From NCBI GenBank assembly GCA_963169045.1, contig CAUJDF010000069.1, forward strand, positions 124,001 to 188,000: a DNA stretch of 64,000 nucleotides, read 5' to 3'. The notes under the pieces were generated by a model that worked only from the letters and a program-made list of their open reading frames with translations, ran no database searches and was not told the origin of the DNA. Position numbers and translations under genes: made by a program. This document shows, piece by piece, positions 11,354-19,141 of the stretch. The stretch is from Myxococcota bacterium (GTDB taxonomy: Bacteria; Myxococcota_A; Bradymonadia; UBA7976; UBA1532). Every line of letters begins with the position of its first letter. Position 1 is the first letter of the stretch.

Positions 11354-11793
11354 TGATCCCGTCCGTCTGGCTGCTGGGCGATCCGCCTGAGCACATCTTC
11401 GAGCACCTCGCCGAGTCCCTGCGCAACGTCGGGGCACAGACCACGCTTCTGAGCGGCGAGCGCGTCCGCGACTGGCTGCGGGCGGTCGTCGCCGACGAGG
11501 CCGTCTCGGTCGCGCCCAACCTGCTGGTGCTCGACGCCAGCGTCGCCCTCGACGACGACCGGCGCGTCCTGCGCACGCTCTCGGAGCACGCGCCGTGGCG
11601 CTACCTGCCGCGGGTGGTCGTCGGCGCCCGACACGACGACGCGGCCTGCGCCGCCGCATACAGCCTGGGGGCAGCGAACTGGGTGGTGCTGCCGGCGACC
11701 ACGCCGGAGCGCGATCGCGCCTGCGCCATCTTCGCCGACTATTGGGGCCGCTGCTCGCTCCTGCCGCGCGTCCAGCAGTTCACTCTCGGCTGA
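11353..11793 (+). CDS. degenerate response-regulator receiver protein
   Basis: Protein of 146 aa with a stand-alone receiver (CheY/Rcp1-like) fold: beta-1 VWLLGDP, the phospho-acceptor position Asp in LLVLDASV, beta-4 RVVVGAR, and AAYSLGAANWVVLPA near the C-terminus. The acidic pair is reduced to one Asp, the Thr/Ser switch of beta-4 is replaced by small residues, and the conserved Lys (usually VVKP) is Leu in VVLPA, so normal phosphorylation is doubtful. GTG start at 11353 overlaps the prepilin stop. The coupling suggests a pilin-specific regulator or partner. No output domain. The fold assignment is by motif and moderately sure. Confidence 0.7.
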   Translation: MIPSVWLLGDPPEHIFEHLAESLRNVGAQTTLLSGERVRDWLRAVVADEAVSVAPNLLVLDASVALDDDRRVLRTLSEHAPWRYLPRVVVGARHDDAACAAAYSLGAANWVVLPATTPERDRACAIFADYWGRCSLLPRVQQFTLG

Positions 11794-11807
11794 TCGCCGC
11801 CCCAGAT

Positions 11808-11826
11808 GCGTCCAGGTTCTGGACGC
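11808..11826. repeat. palindrome GCGTCCAG-gtt-CTGGACGC with extra half-sites
   Basis: Perfect 8-3-8 inverted repeat just after the receiver gene. The same octamer recurs as GCGTCCAG at 11768-11775 (inside the receiver gene) and as CTGGACGC at 11837-11844. No T-run follows, so it may be a Rho-type hairpin or a binding-site cluster upstream of radC. Confidence 0.45.
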
Positions 11827-11947
11827 CGTCCCGATCCTGGACGCCTCTTCCCGGGCGGTCTGGGCGTCAAGTCCTCGAATTGACTGCCTTTCCTCCGTTG
11901 GTACGGCGCTGGCTCTTCCGGGGCCGGCACCCACCACGGAGGACACC

Positions 11948-12619
11948 GTGCCCAACCTGATCGACCTCCTTCCCGAAGACCGTCCGCGCGAGCGGCTGCT
12001 CGCCGATGGCCCCGGCCGGCTCGAACCCGCCGAGCTGCTCGCGATCGTGCTCGGCACCGGCCGGGGCTCGGGCGAGGACGCGCTGCAGCTCGCCGAGCGC
12101 GTCCTGCGTGACGTCGGCGGGCTCGACGGCCTCGCCGCCGCGGATCTGCCCGCGCTGCTCGGGGTCGGCGGCATCGGCCCGGTGAAGGCGGCGCGCATTC
12201 TGGCCGCGCTCGAGCTGGCCCGGCGCGCGCCTGCCCGCACCACGCAGCACGACGCGGTCGAGCCGGCGCCCGTCGAGCCGCTCGCGGCCTGCGCCGAGCG
12301 GCTGCGCGGACAGGTCCCGGCGGGAGAGCGTGCCGTGCTCGGGGTCCGCGCCGACGGCGCCGGCGAACCGGTGACCCTGGCCCTGGGCGAGGGGCTCGGC
12401 CCGCAGACGCGGCCCGGCACGCTCCTCGTGCGGTTGCTCGACGCCGGGCCGGGTCCGTGGTGGGTGGCGGTGCTGCGCCCCGGAGGGCCGCCGACGCCGC
12501 GGGAGCGGGACGCCGCCGATCGGATCCTCGCGGCGGCCACGTTGCTGGGCGTGCGTGTCGGGCGGGTGTTCGTCGTGGCCGGCCGGCATTACTGGCCGGT
12601 GGCCGAGGACGCCCCGTGA
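11948..12619 (+). CDS. radC: RadC-family protein lacking the JAMM metal site
   Basis: Protein of 223 aa. The N-terminal half matches RadC: RPRERLLADGP, LEPAELLAIVLGTG, then a helix-hairpin-helix (LLGVGGIGPVKAARILAALEL). In normal RadC the C-terminal MPN/JAMM domain carries HNHPSG, a following SPxD and DHxxxG. Here the corresponding stretch reads LRPGGPPTPRERD and later VFVVAGRHYW, so the metal-binding His/Asp residues are gone. It is probably catalytically dead, or a divergent subfamily. GTG start with GGAGG 6 nt upstream. A TTGACT-16-TACGGC promoter-like pair lies at 11880-11907. Its stop codon overlaps the next start by 4 bp. Confidence 0.8.
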   Translation: MPNLIDLLPEDRPRERLLADGPGRLEPAELLAIVLGTGRGSGEDALQLAERVLRDVGGLDGLAAADLPALLGVGGIGPVKAARILAALELARRAPARTTQHDAVEPAPVEPLAACAERLRGQVPAGERAVLGVRADGAGEPVTLALGEGLGPQTRPGTLLVRLLDAGPGPWWVAVLRPGGPPTPRERDAADRILAAATLLGVRVGRVFVVAGRHYWPVAEDAP

Positions 12620-13569
12620 GCGCCTGGCTCGTGGCGCTGCTGGCCCTCGTCGCCTGGGTGGTCGACCGAATCGAGCCACCATGGGCGGTCCTGCTCTCCG
12701 AGCGTGGCGAGCAGCGCGACGTGCTCCTCGACACGCTGCCGGCGGGGACGGCGCCGGGCGATCGTCTCGCATCGCCGCGGGGGCCGGTGCTGGCACGCGC
12801 GGCGAAGCGTGCGGCATCGCGTGCCCGCCGGCTCGCCGCGCTCGTGCACACCGACGACGACCCGACCCCGGGCCCGCGCATCACCCCGTCGAGTTCCACC
12901 GCCACCCCGCCGGCGGCGGCGCTTGAATCGGCGGGAGGCGTGAGGCACGGTGCGCCGATGCGACGCCTACAGGACCACTACGGCAAGAAGGCGCGCCGCG
13001 AAGGCTTCGCCGCGCGCAGCGTTTACAAGCTCGAGGAGATCGACCGCCGCGTCGGGCTCATCCGCAAGGGGGCCCGGGTGCTCGACCTCGGTTGTGCGCC
13101 CGGCTCGTGGCTCCAGTACGTCGCGACGGCGACGGGGCCGAAGGGGCGGGTCGTCGGCGTCGACCAGCGGCCGGTGACCGTGCCGCTGCCCGAGCACGTC
13201 CAGGTGCTCGAGGCCGACGTCTTCTCCGTCGATCCGGCGACGTTGGGAGGTCGCTTCGACGTCGTGATCAGCGACATGGCGCCCTGGACGAGCGGCAACC
13301 GGTTCACCGATCACGTGCGTTCAATCGAGCTGTGCCGCCGCGCGCTGGCGCTGGCCGTCGAGCTGCTCCGTCCCGGCGGCGCGTTCGTGTGCAAGGTGTT
13401 CGAGGGCGAGGACGTGCCTGCCTTCGTCGCCGAGGTGCGCGCCCGCTTCACCGACTTCAAGCGCATCAAGCCCAAGGGCACGCGCAGCGAGAGCGTCGAG
13501 CTGTACTTCGTGGCCCAGGGGTACAAGGCCGCCGGCCCCGAGACGGCGACGGCCGAAGAGGGAGGGTGA
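12616..13569 (+). CDS. rlmE: DUF3006-like segment read in frame into RlmE (23S rRNA Um2552 methyltransferase)
   Basis: One uninterrupted frame of 317 aa from a GTG that overlaps the radC stop (GTGA). Residues 1-45 hold a hydrophobic segment, then VVDRIEPPWAVLL...DVLLDTLPAG.APGDRL, which resembles small DUF3006 proteins. A Pro/Ala/Ser-rich linker follows. From residue 115 (ATG at 12958) it is a complete RlmE/FtsJ-type SAM methyltransferase of 203 aa: RSVYKLEEID, SAM motif VLDLGCAPGSW, ISDMAPWTSGN, KVFEGEDVPAF, KPKGTRSESVELY; the K-D-K-E tetrad can be placed. The E. coli enzyme has 209 aa, so an internal start at 12958 would give a normal RlmE, but its ribosome site is weak. Either a real fusion or two products from one frame. 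Confidence 0.8.
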   Translation: MSAWLVALLALVAWVVDRIEPPWAVLLSERGEQRDVLLDTLPAGTAPGDRLASPRGPVLARAAKRAASRARRLAALVHTDDDPTPGPRITPSSSTATPPAAALESAGGVRHGAPMRRLQDHYGKKARREGFAARSVYKLEEIDRRVGLIRKGARVLDLGCAPGSWLQYVATATGPKGRVVGVDQRPVTVPLPEHVQVLEADVFSVDPATLGGRFDVVISDMAPWTSGNRFTDHVRSIELCRRALALAVELLRPGGAFVCKVFEGEDVPAFVAEVRARFTDFKRIKPKGTRSESVELYFVAQGYKAAGPETATAEEGG

Positions 13570-14702
13570 TGGCGATCGCGGACCTCGAGGCGGCGCTGTC
13601 CGCCGACGAACGCGCGTTGCTCGAGCGTCTGGGGCCCGGCCTGCAGAAGCTCGGCGCGCTGCGGGATGCGATGCTGGCAGGCCGACTCGGCGCCGAGGCG
13701 AACCGCTTGCGCGGCGACGTCCGGCCGCCGGCGCCGGGCGACATCGAGACGGCGCCGCGTGACGCGGGTGCGTGTGCCGAACTGGCCGAGGAGGGCGCCG
13801 AAGCGCTGCGCCGCGGCGAGGTGGGGCTGCTGCTGCTCAACGGTGGCATGGCCACCCGCTTCGGCGGCGTCGTGAAAGGCACGGTGCCGGTCGTCGACGA
13901 CCGCTCGTTCCTCGCCTTCAAGCTACAGGATGCGCAGCGCGTCGCGGCGCGTGTCGGCGCTCCGCTCCCGCCCGTCATCCTGATGAACAGCGTGGCCACC
14001 GAGGCGGCGACGCGGGCGCACCTCGAGGCGAACGGTGGCTTCGGGTACCCGCCGGGGCGCGTCTGGTCGTTCGAACAGCAGTGGACGATCCGGCTGACGC
14101 CGCAAGGCGCGCCCTTCCTGGAAGATGACGGTCGGCCCTCGTTCTACGGCCCGGGCCACGGCGACATGGCGCCCTGCCTCCGGCGCAGCGGCCTGCTTGA
14201 GCGCTTCCTGTCCGGTGGCGGGCGCGTCCTGCTGATGAGCAACGTCGACAACGCGCTGGCGACGCTCGACCCGGTGCTGCTCGGCTGGCACCTGCGGCGC
14301 GGCGCGGCGATCACCGCCGAGTTGGCGGAGAAGGAGCCGGGCGACGCCGGTGGCACGCCGGCGCGGGTGGACGGGCGACCGCAGATCGTCGAGAGCTTCC
14401 GGTTCCCGCCGGCCTTCGACCAGGACGCCATCCCCGTCCTCAACACGAACACGTTCTGGTTCGACGCCACGCGGCTCGATCGCGAGGCGCCGCTGACCTG
14501 GTTCATGGTCCAGAAGAAGGTCGACGGACGCGCGGCGATCCAGTTCGAGCGTCTCGTGGGCGAGCTGACGGCGACGCTGCCGACGGCGTTCCTGCAGGTG
14601 GCGCGCGAGGGAGCGGAGGGCCGCTTCCATCCGGTGAAGGTGCCGGCGGACCTCGAAGGCGGTCGCGACTACCTCTTGTCGACCTGGGCGTCCCGCGGCT
14701 GA
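13569..14702 (+). CDS. UTP--sugar-1-phosphate uridylyltransferase (UDPGP family)
   Basis: Protein of 377 aa of the UDPGP family, which makes UDP-glucose or UDP-HexNAc from UTP and the sugar 1-phosphate. The nucleotide loop is LNGGMATRFGG (about residues 90-100) followed by KGTVPV; ILMNS, FEQQWTIRLTP, PGHGDM and NVDNALATLDP are family signatures, and LNTNTFWFD marks the sugar site. The ATG overlaps the RlmE stop by one base. The frame extends upstream but MAIADLE is the plausible start. Its 3' end overlaps the convergent membrane-protein gene by 34 bp. Likely substrate glucose 1-phosphate; UDP-GlcNAc synthesis is not excluded. Confidence 0.85.
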   Translation: MAIADLEAALSADERALLERLGPGLQKLGALRDAMLAGRLGAEANRLRGDVRPPAPGDIETAPRDAGACAELAEEGAEALRRGEVGLLLLNGGMATRFGGVVKGTVPVVDDRSFLAFKLQDAQRVAARVGAPLPPVILMNSVATEAATRAHLEANGGFGYPPGRVWSFEQQWTIRLTPQGAPFLEDDGRPSFYGPGHGDMAPCLRRSGLLERFLSGGGRVLLMSNVDNALATLDPVLLGWHLRRGAAITAELAEKEPGDAGGTPARVDGRPQIVESFRFPPAFDQDAIPVLNTNTFWFDATRLDREAPLTWFMVQKKVDGRAAIQFERLVGELTATLPTAFLQVAREGAEGRFHPVKVPADLEGGRDYLLSTWASRG

Positions 14703-15427
14703 CGCGGCACGACCGGGATGGGGCCGCTCGGGCGGACGTCCCGGGGCGGCGTGACCGGCGGAGGCAACACACGCGGGGGCTCGCTCGGCGCGGGCTCGAG
14801 GACGCCCGGCCGCCCGACCCGGCTCGTCAAGAGCGCGAAGCCGGTCGCGGCGGCGAGGTCGAGCGCGTAGAGGCCCGCGAGATGCGGGCCCCGAGCGCGG
14901 GCGAGGTCGAGCGCCGCGGCGACGCCGAGGTCCTGCGCGCCGCGGGCGAACGACCAGGCCAGCGCGAGCAGCGCCCCCCACAGGGCGGTCCGCACCGGGC
15001 GCGGCGCGGACCACCCGATCACGATGCCGCCGAGGCCGAAGGCTGCCAGCTCGCCGATCACGAGCAGCCGGCGCGCGTCGGCCATGGTGACGCTCGGACC
15101 GACGATGCCGGTGACGGCCAGCAACTTGCCGACGGCGAGGGCGATGACGACGAACAGCGCGGAGCCATTGATGATCCAGGCGACGCCGCGGCTCTGGCCG
15201 AGGCTGTGCCTCGAGACCGTGTCCGCGCCGAGGATGGCGGCGAGGCACAGGACGCCCCAGAACAACAGCAGCCCGTAGCGGAACTGGGTGAACAGGTCCG
15301 TCCAGAGTGCGCCGACGAGCAGACCGATCGAGAGGAAGGCCAGGCCCTGACGCCACGCGCCGATGGCCAGGTAACCTCCGCCGGGCAACAGCAGGCCGGG
15401 AATCAGGACGCGAGGCCGCAACGCCAT
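14669..15427 (-). CDS. multi-pass membrane protein of unknown function
   Basis: Protein of 252 aa with about six or seven hydrophobic segments between residues 6 and 200 and a Pro-rich cytoplasmic tail (PSEPPRVLPPPVTPPRD). The start RPRVLIPGLLLPGGGYLAIGAW...GLAFL resembles small 'gatekeeper' membrane proteins with a PG.GYL/GRW motif near the first helix, but no family is recognised. The ATG at 15427 lies 4 bp after the stop of the beta-propeller lipoprotein gene, so the two form an operon and may work together at the envelope. Confidence 0.65.
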   Translation of the reverse strand: MALRPRVLIPGLLLPGGGYLAIGAWRQGLAFLSIGLLVGALWTDLFTQFRYGLLLFWGVLCLAAILGADTVSRHSLGQSRGVAWIINGSALFVVIALAVGKLLAVTGIVGPSVTMADARRLLVIGELAAFGLGGIVIGWSAPRPVRTALWGALLALAWSFARGAQDLGVAAALDLARARGPHLAGLYALDLAAATGFALLTSRVGRPGVLEPAPSEPPRVLPPPVTPPRDVRPSGPIPVVPRQPRDAQVDKR

Positions 15428-15431
15428 GATC

Positions 15432-17489
15432 TCACGGACCTTCGCGGTCGAGCCGCAGCAACGTGTGGTCGCCACCCGCCGTCGGCAGCCCCGGGGCGAC
15501 GAGGGCGCCCTCGTGGAAGAACAGCGCGCGGGGATGGCCGGCCATGCCGCGAGCGGCCAGCAGGGCGCCCGTCCCGAGGTCGAAGACCTGCAACAGCGGC
15601 AGGCGATTGGAGCGGTTGTATCCGGAGACGACGGCGAACGCGCCGTCCGGATCGACCGCCAGTGCGCTGACGAGGCGCGCGGGGGGCCTCGGCCCCGGCT
15701 GCTCGAGCGCCGGCAGCACCGAGTAGACGCCCACCGCCCCGAAGCGGGCGAACGTCCAGACGGTGTCGGCGCTGTTCACGCCGCGCAGCAGCGTCTCGCC
15801 GGTCTCGACGTCGAGGACGAGCAGCTCGTCGGCGACGCCCGCAAAGACGATCCGCCGGTCGTCGGGCGTGAGCGCGACCTCGCCCGGCTCGGAGAGCGAG
15901 CCGTGACTGCGCGACCAGGCGATGCCCTGGGGCACGCTTCGGCGAATCACCGAGACCTCGCCGACGTTTCGGCCGTCCTGGCGTACGTGGGCGTACGAGG
16001 CCACGACGAGGCTGCCGTCAGCCGAGACGGCGAGGCTGCCGACGCCGGTGAGCGGCGGCAGCAGCGCGTCCCAGAGCGGCGCGCCGCCCGCGGCGGGCCA
16101 CACCATGACGTGCACGCGCTCCGCCTGTACGACGAGCGCCGCCAGCCACCGGCCGTCCCGCGAGAAGACGGGCCGATGCGCCTCGCTCGAGGGCGGCCGC
16201 TCGTAGGTGGCGACGGTCGTCCCGTCGAGGGCGCGCGCGACGAACGGCGTCTCCCGCGTCGCGGCGACGACGAGGCGCGCCCCGGCGGCGTCGAGCGCCA
16301 ACGGGCGCGCCGTGGCGCAGGCGCCCACGGGCACGGCGAGGCGCGCGGCGAGGCCACCGTCCGACAGCGCACGGATCTCGACGAGCTCGCCATCGCACGT
16401 CGCGACGTGCGTCCCCCCGGCGGCAAAGCCCGAGCCGAGCCAGTGGCGCGCCTCGAGCGCCTCGGCGGGGGCGTCGCCCTTCAGCGGCAGCCGCCGGATG
16501 GGCCCCGCCGGCAGCGCGACCGCCACGCTCGTGTCATCGGGCCCGACAGCGATGCCCGCGGTCGTGTCGAGGACGTGCTCCAGCAGGCGGCGGCGCAGCT
16601 GCCCGTTCGCGACGTCGTAGAGGTCGAGGTTGAAGCGGTCGCTCTCCGCCGGGTCCGGCAGCACCGCCAGCACCGCCTCGCCTCCGAAGACGAAGCGCAC
16701 CGGCAACGCGCGCTCGCTGAGCACCCGCCCGCCGATCCGGACGGTCAGCTGGTCGCCGTCGAAGAGGATGAGCTCCCCGCGGACGACGGCGGCGATGCGG
16801 CGGCCGTCGTCCGTGATGGCCAGGCCCTGGATGCGCGCCCCTTCGGCGAATTCGACGCTGCGGAGGAAGTGGCCGGTCTCGGCGTCGAAGACGCGCAGCG
16901 CGCGGTCGTCCGCGAGCACGCCGATGCGCCCGCCGGCGCCGAAGGCCGCGCAGAGCGCGTCTTCGGAGAGGCGCCGGCGCTGGGGAGCGTCCCCGAGTCG
17001 GCGCAGCACCAACGTGGCGGCGCGCGGCTCGCAGCCCGTCGGTGGGCGGCGGCGGGCCTCCGCGCCCTCCCAGACGAGCGCAGCGGTGCCGTCGCGGTTG
17101 AAGAGCACGGCCTCGGTGGGACCTTCGGGCATCGAGACCTGGCCCGCGGTGCCGGCGGTGGCCGGATCGGTCACCCGGAACGCGCCGTCCCCGCCGAAGC
17201 TGACGATCCGGCCGTCCCCACGCTGGACGACCGCGGTGATGGGCGCGTCATGTCCGGTCCAGTGCGTCGTGAACGAGCGGCGCCCGACATCGAAGCGGTA
17301 CACTCGGCCCTCGCCGTCGCCACCCACCAGGGCACGCCCGTCGGCCGACCAGGCGAGGGTGCGCATGGCGACGGGAAATCCGCCTTCGAGCATGCGTCCT
17401 TCGGCGCGGATGGCGACGCGTCGCCCGTCGTCGGGGGCGCAGGCGGCGAGCAGAACGCCGAGCAGGAGAATGCACGTCGGGCGGCGCAC
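15432..17489 (-). CDS. beta-propeller lipoprotein (WD40/YVTN-like repeats)
   Basis: Protein of 685 aa. A signal peptide with lipobox LLAAC (Cys near residue 18) anchors it to a membrane. The rest is a series of about 12-14 repeats of roughly 40-50 residues with patterns such as AWSADGRALVGGDGEGRVYRFD, LAITDDGRRIAAVV and VALTPDDRRIVFAG, typical of seven-bladed propellers, probably two in tandem. No catalytic motif. The GTG at 17489 is chosen because the promoter at 17526 lies downstream of the only earlier start (TTG at 17549). First gene of a two-gene unit with a membrane protein. Probably a scaffold or ligand-binding protein. Confidence 0.8.
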   Translation of the reverse strand: MRRPTCILLLGVLLAACAPDDGRRVAIRAEGRMLEGGFPVAMRTLAWSADGRALVGGDGEGRVYRFDVGRRSFTTHWTGHDAPITAVVQRGDGRIVSFGGDGAFRVTDPATAGTAGQVSMPEGPTEAVLFNRDGTAALVWEGAEARRRPPTGCEPRAATLVLRRLGDAPQRRRLSEDALCAAFGAGGRIGVLADDRALRVFDAETGHFLRSVEFAEGARIQGLAITDDGRRIAAVVRGELILFDGDQLTVRIGGRVLSERALPVRFVFGGEAVLAVLPDPAESDRFNLDLYDVANGQLRRRLLEHVLDTTAGIAVGPDDTSVAVALPAGPIRRLPLKGDAPAEALEARHWLGSGFAAGGTHVATCDGELVEIRALSDGGLAARLAVPVGACATARPLALDAAGARLVVAATRETPFVARALDGTTVATYERPPSSEAHRPVFSRDGRWLAALVVQAERVHVMVWPAAGGAPLWDALLPPLTGVGSLAVSADGSLVVASYAHVRQDGRNVGEVSVIRRSVPQGIAWSRSHGSLSEPGEVALTPDDRRIVFAGVADELLVLDVETGETLLRGVNSADTVWTFARFGAVGVYSVLPALEQPGPRPPARLVSALAVDPDGAFAVVSGYNRSNRLPLLQVFDLGTGALLAARGMAGHPRALFFHEGALVAPGLPTAGGDHTLLRLDREGP

Positions 17490-17525
17490 GGCGAAAACCG
17501 CTCCGGTCAATCGGCTCGAATCCCG

Positions 17526-17554
17526 ACTATAAGACGGCGCCTCCGGCAAGTGAA
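17526..17554 (-). promoter_or_regulatory. promoter of the beta-propeller lipoprotein gene
   Basis: Minus strand TTCACT, 17-bp spacer, TATAGT (4 and 5 of 6 matches). Predicted start near 17519, 30 nt before the GTG. Confidence 0.45.
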
Positions 17555-17626
17555 GGGACGCGCCGAGGCCCGTTCGCAGCGGGTTCGCGTCGACCGATGA
17601 AGCTTGTTAGGATTTCGGCTGTCTAA

Positions 17627-18688
17627 ATGACGACGATGAACAAGAAAACCCCCCTCGATCCCGAAGTTCCTCTGCCGGACGCCTCCGAGCCGGTCGCCGA
17701 GGGGCGCCGCGCTCCGGGGGAGGCCGACGAGGCCGACGTCGTCTACGACAGCATGGAGGCCTACTCCGCCGACGGCGACGACGTCATCGAGCTCTACGAC
17801 ATCAACGCGGCCCTGGGAGGCGAGCAGGCCGCGCGCACGACCCGCGAAGAGCAGGCGACGACGCAGTACGCGCTGGCGACGCCGGGCATCCAACCCGAGC
17901 AGAACCCGACGTTCGACGGCGTCCTCGACAGCAACGTCACCATCGCCGACAACGGGCGCGCGCTGATGCTCGCCCGGCACACACAGACGCGCCACGGCCT
18001 CATGGTGCCGATGGAGGAGGTGACACCCGAGCTGTCGCCGACCGCCTTCGCGCCGGGCATCCTGGCGTTCAGCAGCCCCCAGCACGACGCCCTCAGCCAG
18101 TATCGTCTCCTCAAGATCAAGGTCGAGGAGTACATCGACTCGCTGCGCTACCGATCGATCGCGATCACCAGCGCGCGGGCGGGCGAGGGCAAAACCAGCG
18201 TCGCCCTGAACCTCGCCGTCATCATGAGCGAGAACCCCTGGCTGAAGTTGGCGCTCCTCGACCTCAACTTCCGCCGGCCCGATCTCGCGCGCATGATGCA
18301 GGTGCCCGAGGGCGACGCCGGCCTGCTCCACGTGCTGAGCGGGCGGGCGACCTTCGACGGCGCGTTGCGCAAGGTCGAGGGGCGAAACCTCTACCTGATG
18401 CACACCGGCGGGCGTTACGAGCACTCCCTGAACGTGCTCAACTCGCCGCAGTTCGACGTCTTCCTCAACCGCCTCTACGAGTCGTTCGACCTCGTCCTGA
18501 TCGACTGCCCGCCCGTGATGGGCTGCGACGACACCCTCGTCATCAAGCAGAAGGTCGACGGCATCTTCATGGTGCTGCGCGCGGAGTCGACGCCAGTCAA
18601 CGAGATGAACAAGGCGGCGTCGCGCCTCGGCAAGGAGCGCATCCTGGGCGTCGTCTTGAATCACGTCCGCCCCGCCGAAGTGGGCTGA
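17627..18688 (+). CDS. CpsD/Wzc-type P-loop ATPase (BY-kinase-like), cytoplasmic
   Basis: Protein of 353 aa. Residues 1-145 are acidic, low complexity and not recognised. The rest is a BY-kinase/MinD-like ATPase domain: QYRLLKIKVEEYI, Walker A SARAGEGKTS (about 182-191), Walker A' LLDLNFRRPD and Walker B LVLIDCPPV. It has no membrane segment, unlike the Wzc homologue at 55634, and no Tyr-rich C-terminal tail, so it may be a kinase without autophosphorylation cluster or a ParA-like regulator. No Shine-Dalgarno precedes the first ATG; a weak TAGGAT box ends 13 nt before it, so the transcript may be nearly leaderless. The stop overlaps the start of a lipoprotein gene. Confidence 0.75.
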   Translation: MTTMNKKTPLDPEVPLPDASEPVAEGRRAPGEADEADVVYDSMEAYSADGDDVIELYDINAALGGEQAARTTREEQATTQYALATPGIQPEQNPTFDGVLDSNVTIADNGRALMLARHTQTRHGLMVPMEEVTPELSPTAFAPGILAFSSPQHDALSQYRLLKIKVEEYIDSLRYRSIAITSARAGEGKTSVALNLAVIMSENPWLKLALLDLNFRRPDLARMMQVPEGDAGLLHVLSGRATFDGALRKVEGRNLYLMHTGGRYEHSLNVLNSPQFDVFLNRLYESFDLVLIDCPPVMGCDDTLVIKQKVDGIFMVLRAESTPVNEMNKAASRLGKERILGVVLNHVRPAEVG

Positions 18689-19131
18689 TGCGCGCGGCGT
18701 CGGCGCTGGTCCTCGTGCCGACGCTGCTGGCGGCCTGTGGCGAGGTCGAGCGCCTGGACCTGGCCGTGCGCCCCCGTCAGGACGACTTCGAGACGCAGAT
18801 CCAGCCGCTCCTCGTGCAGGTCGGCTGCAGCCGCGATGGCGTGTGCCACACGACGCCCCAGGGCGAGCTGCGCCTCGTCGAGCAGCCCGACGCGGACGAC
18901 CTGCAGGACGACTATCTCGGCGTGAAGGCGAAGATCGACCTCGACGACCCCGACGCCAGCGTCCTGCTGACCTACCTGCTGGCGCCCGAGGGCGGGCACC
19001 GCCCCCAGTGCTGGGCCTCGACGGAGAGCTGCGCCTACCGCAAGCTGCGGGCGTGGATCGCCTGGTCGGCGGACGGCGATCCGCGGCCGCAGGACGTCGC
19101 CTGCGACACTTCCGCCGAACGCTGCCCATAA
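18688..19131 (+). CDS. small Cys-rich lipoprotein, PSCyt-like
   Basis: Protein of 147 aa with lipobox LLAAC (Cys17). The mature part has the pattern FETQIQPLLVQVGCSRDGVCHTTPQG...KIDLDDPDASVLL...CWASTESCAYRKLRAWIAW. This is the layout of 'planctomycete cytochrome c-like' domains common in Myxococcota lipoproteins, but the haem motif is CSRDGVCH rather than CXXCH, so haem binding is doubtful; disulphides or metal binding are alternatives. ATG overlaps the stop of the CpsD-like gene (TGATG), suggesting a joint role at the envelope. Confidence 0.7.
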   Translation: MRAASALVLVPTLLAACGEVERLDLAVRPRQDDFETQIQPLLVQVGCSRDGVCHTTPQGELRLVEQPDADDLQDDYLGVKAKIDLDDPDASVLLTYLLAPEGGHRPQCWASTESCAYRKLRAWIAWSADGDPRPQDVACDTSAERCP

Positions 19132-19141
19132 GCTCTTGGAA

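Noticed and set aside
17490-17549. TTG start at 17549 for the beta-propeller lipoprotein
   Set aside because: It lies within or upstream of the likely promoter and would give an overlong signal peptide; GTG at 17489 fits better.
18811-18860. Haem c site in the small lipoprotein
   Set aside because: Spacing is CSRDGVCH, not CXXCH, so covalent haem is not supported.
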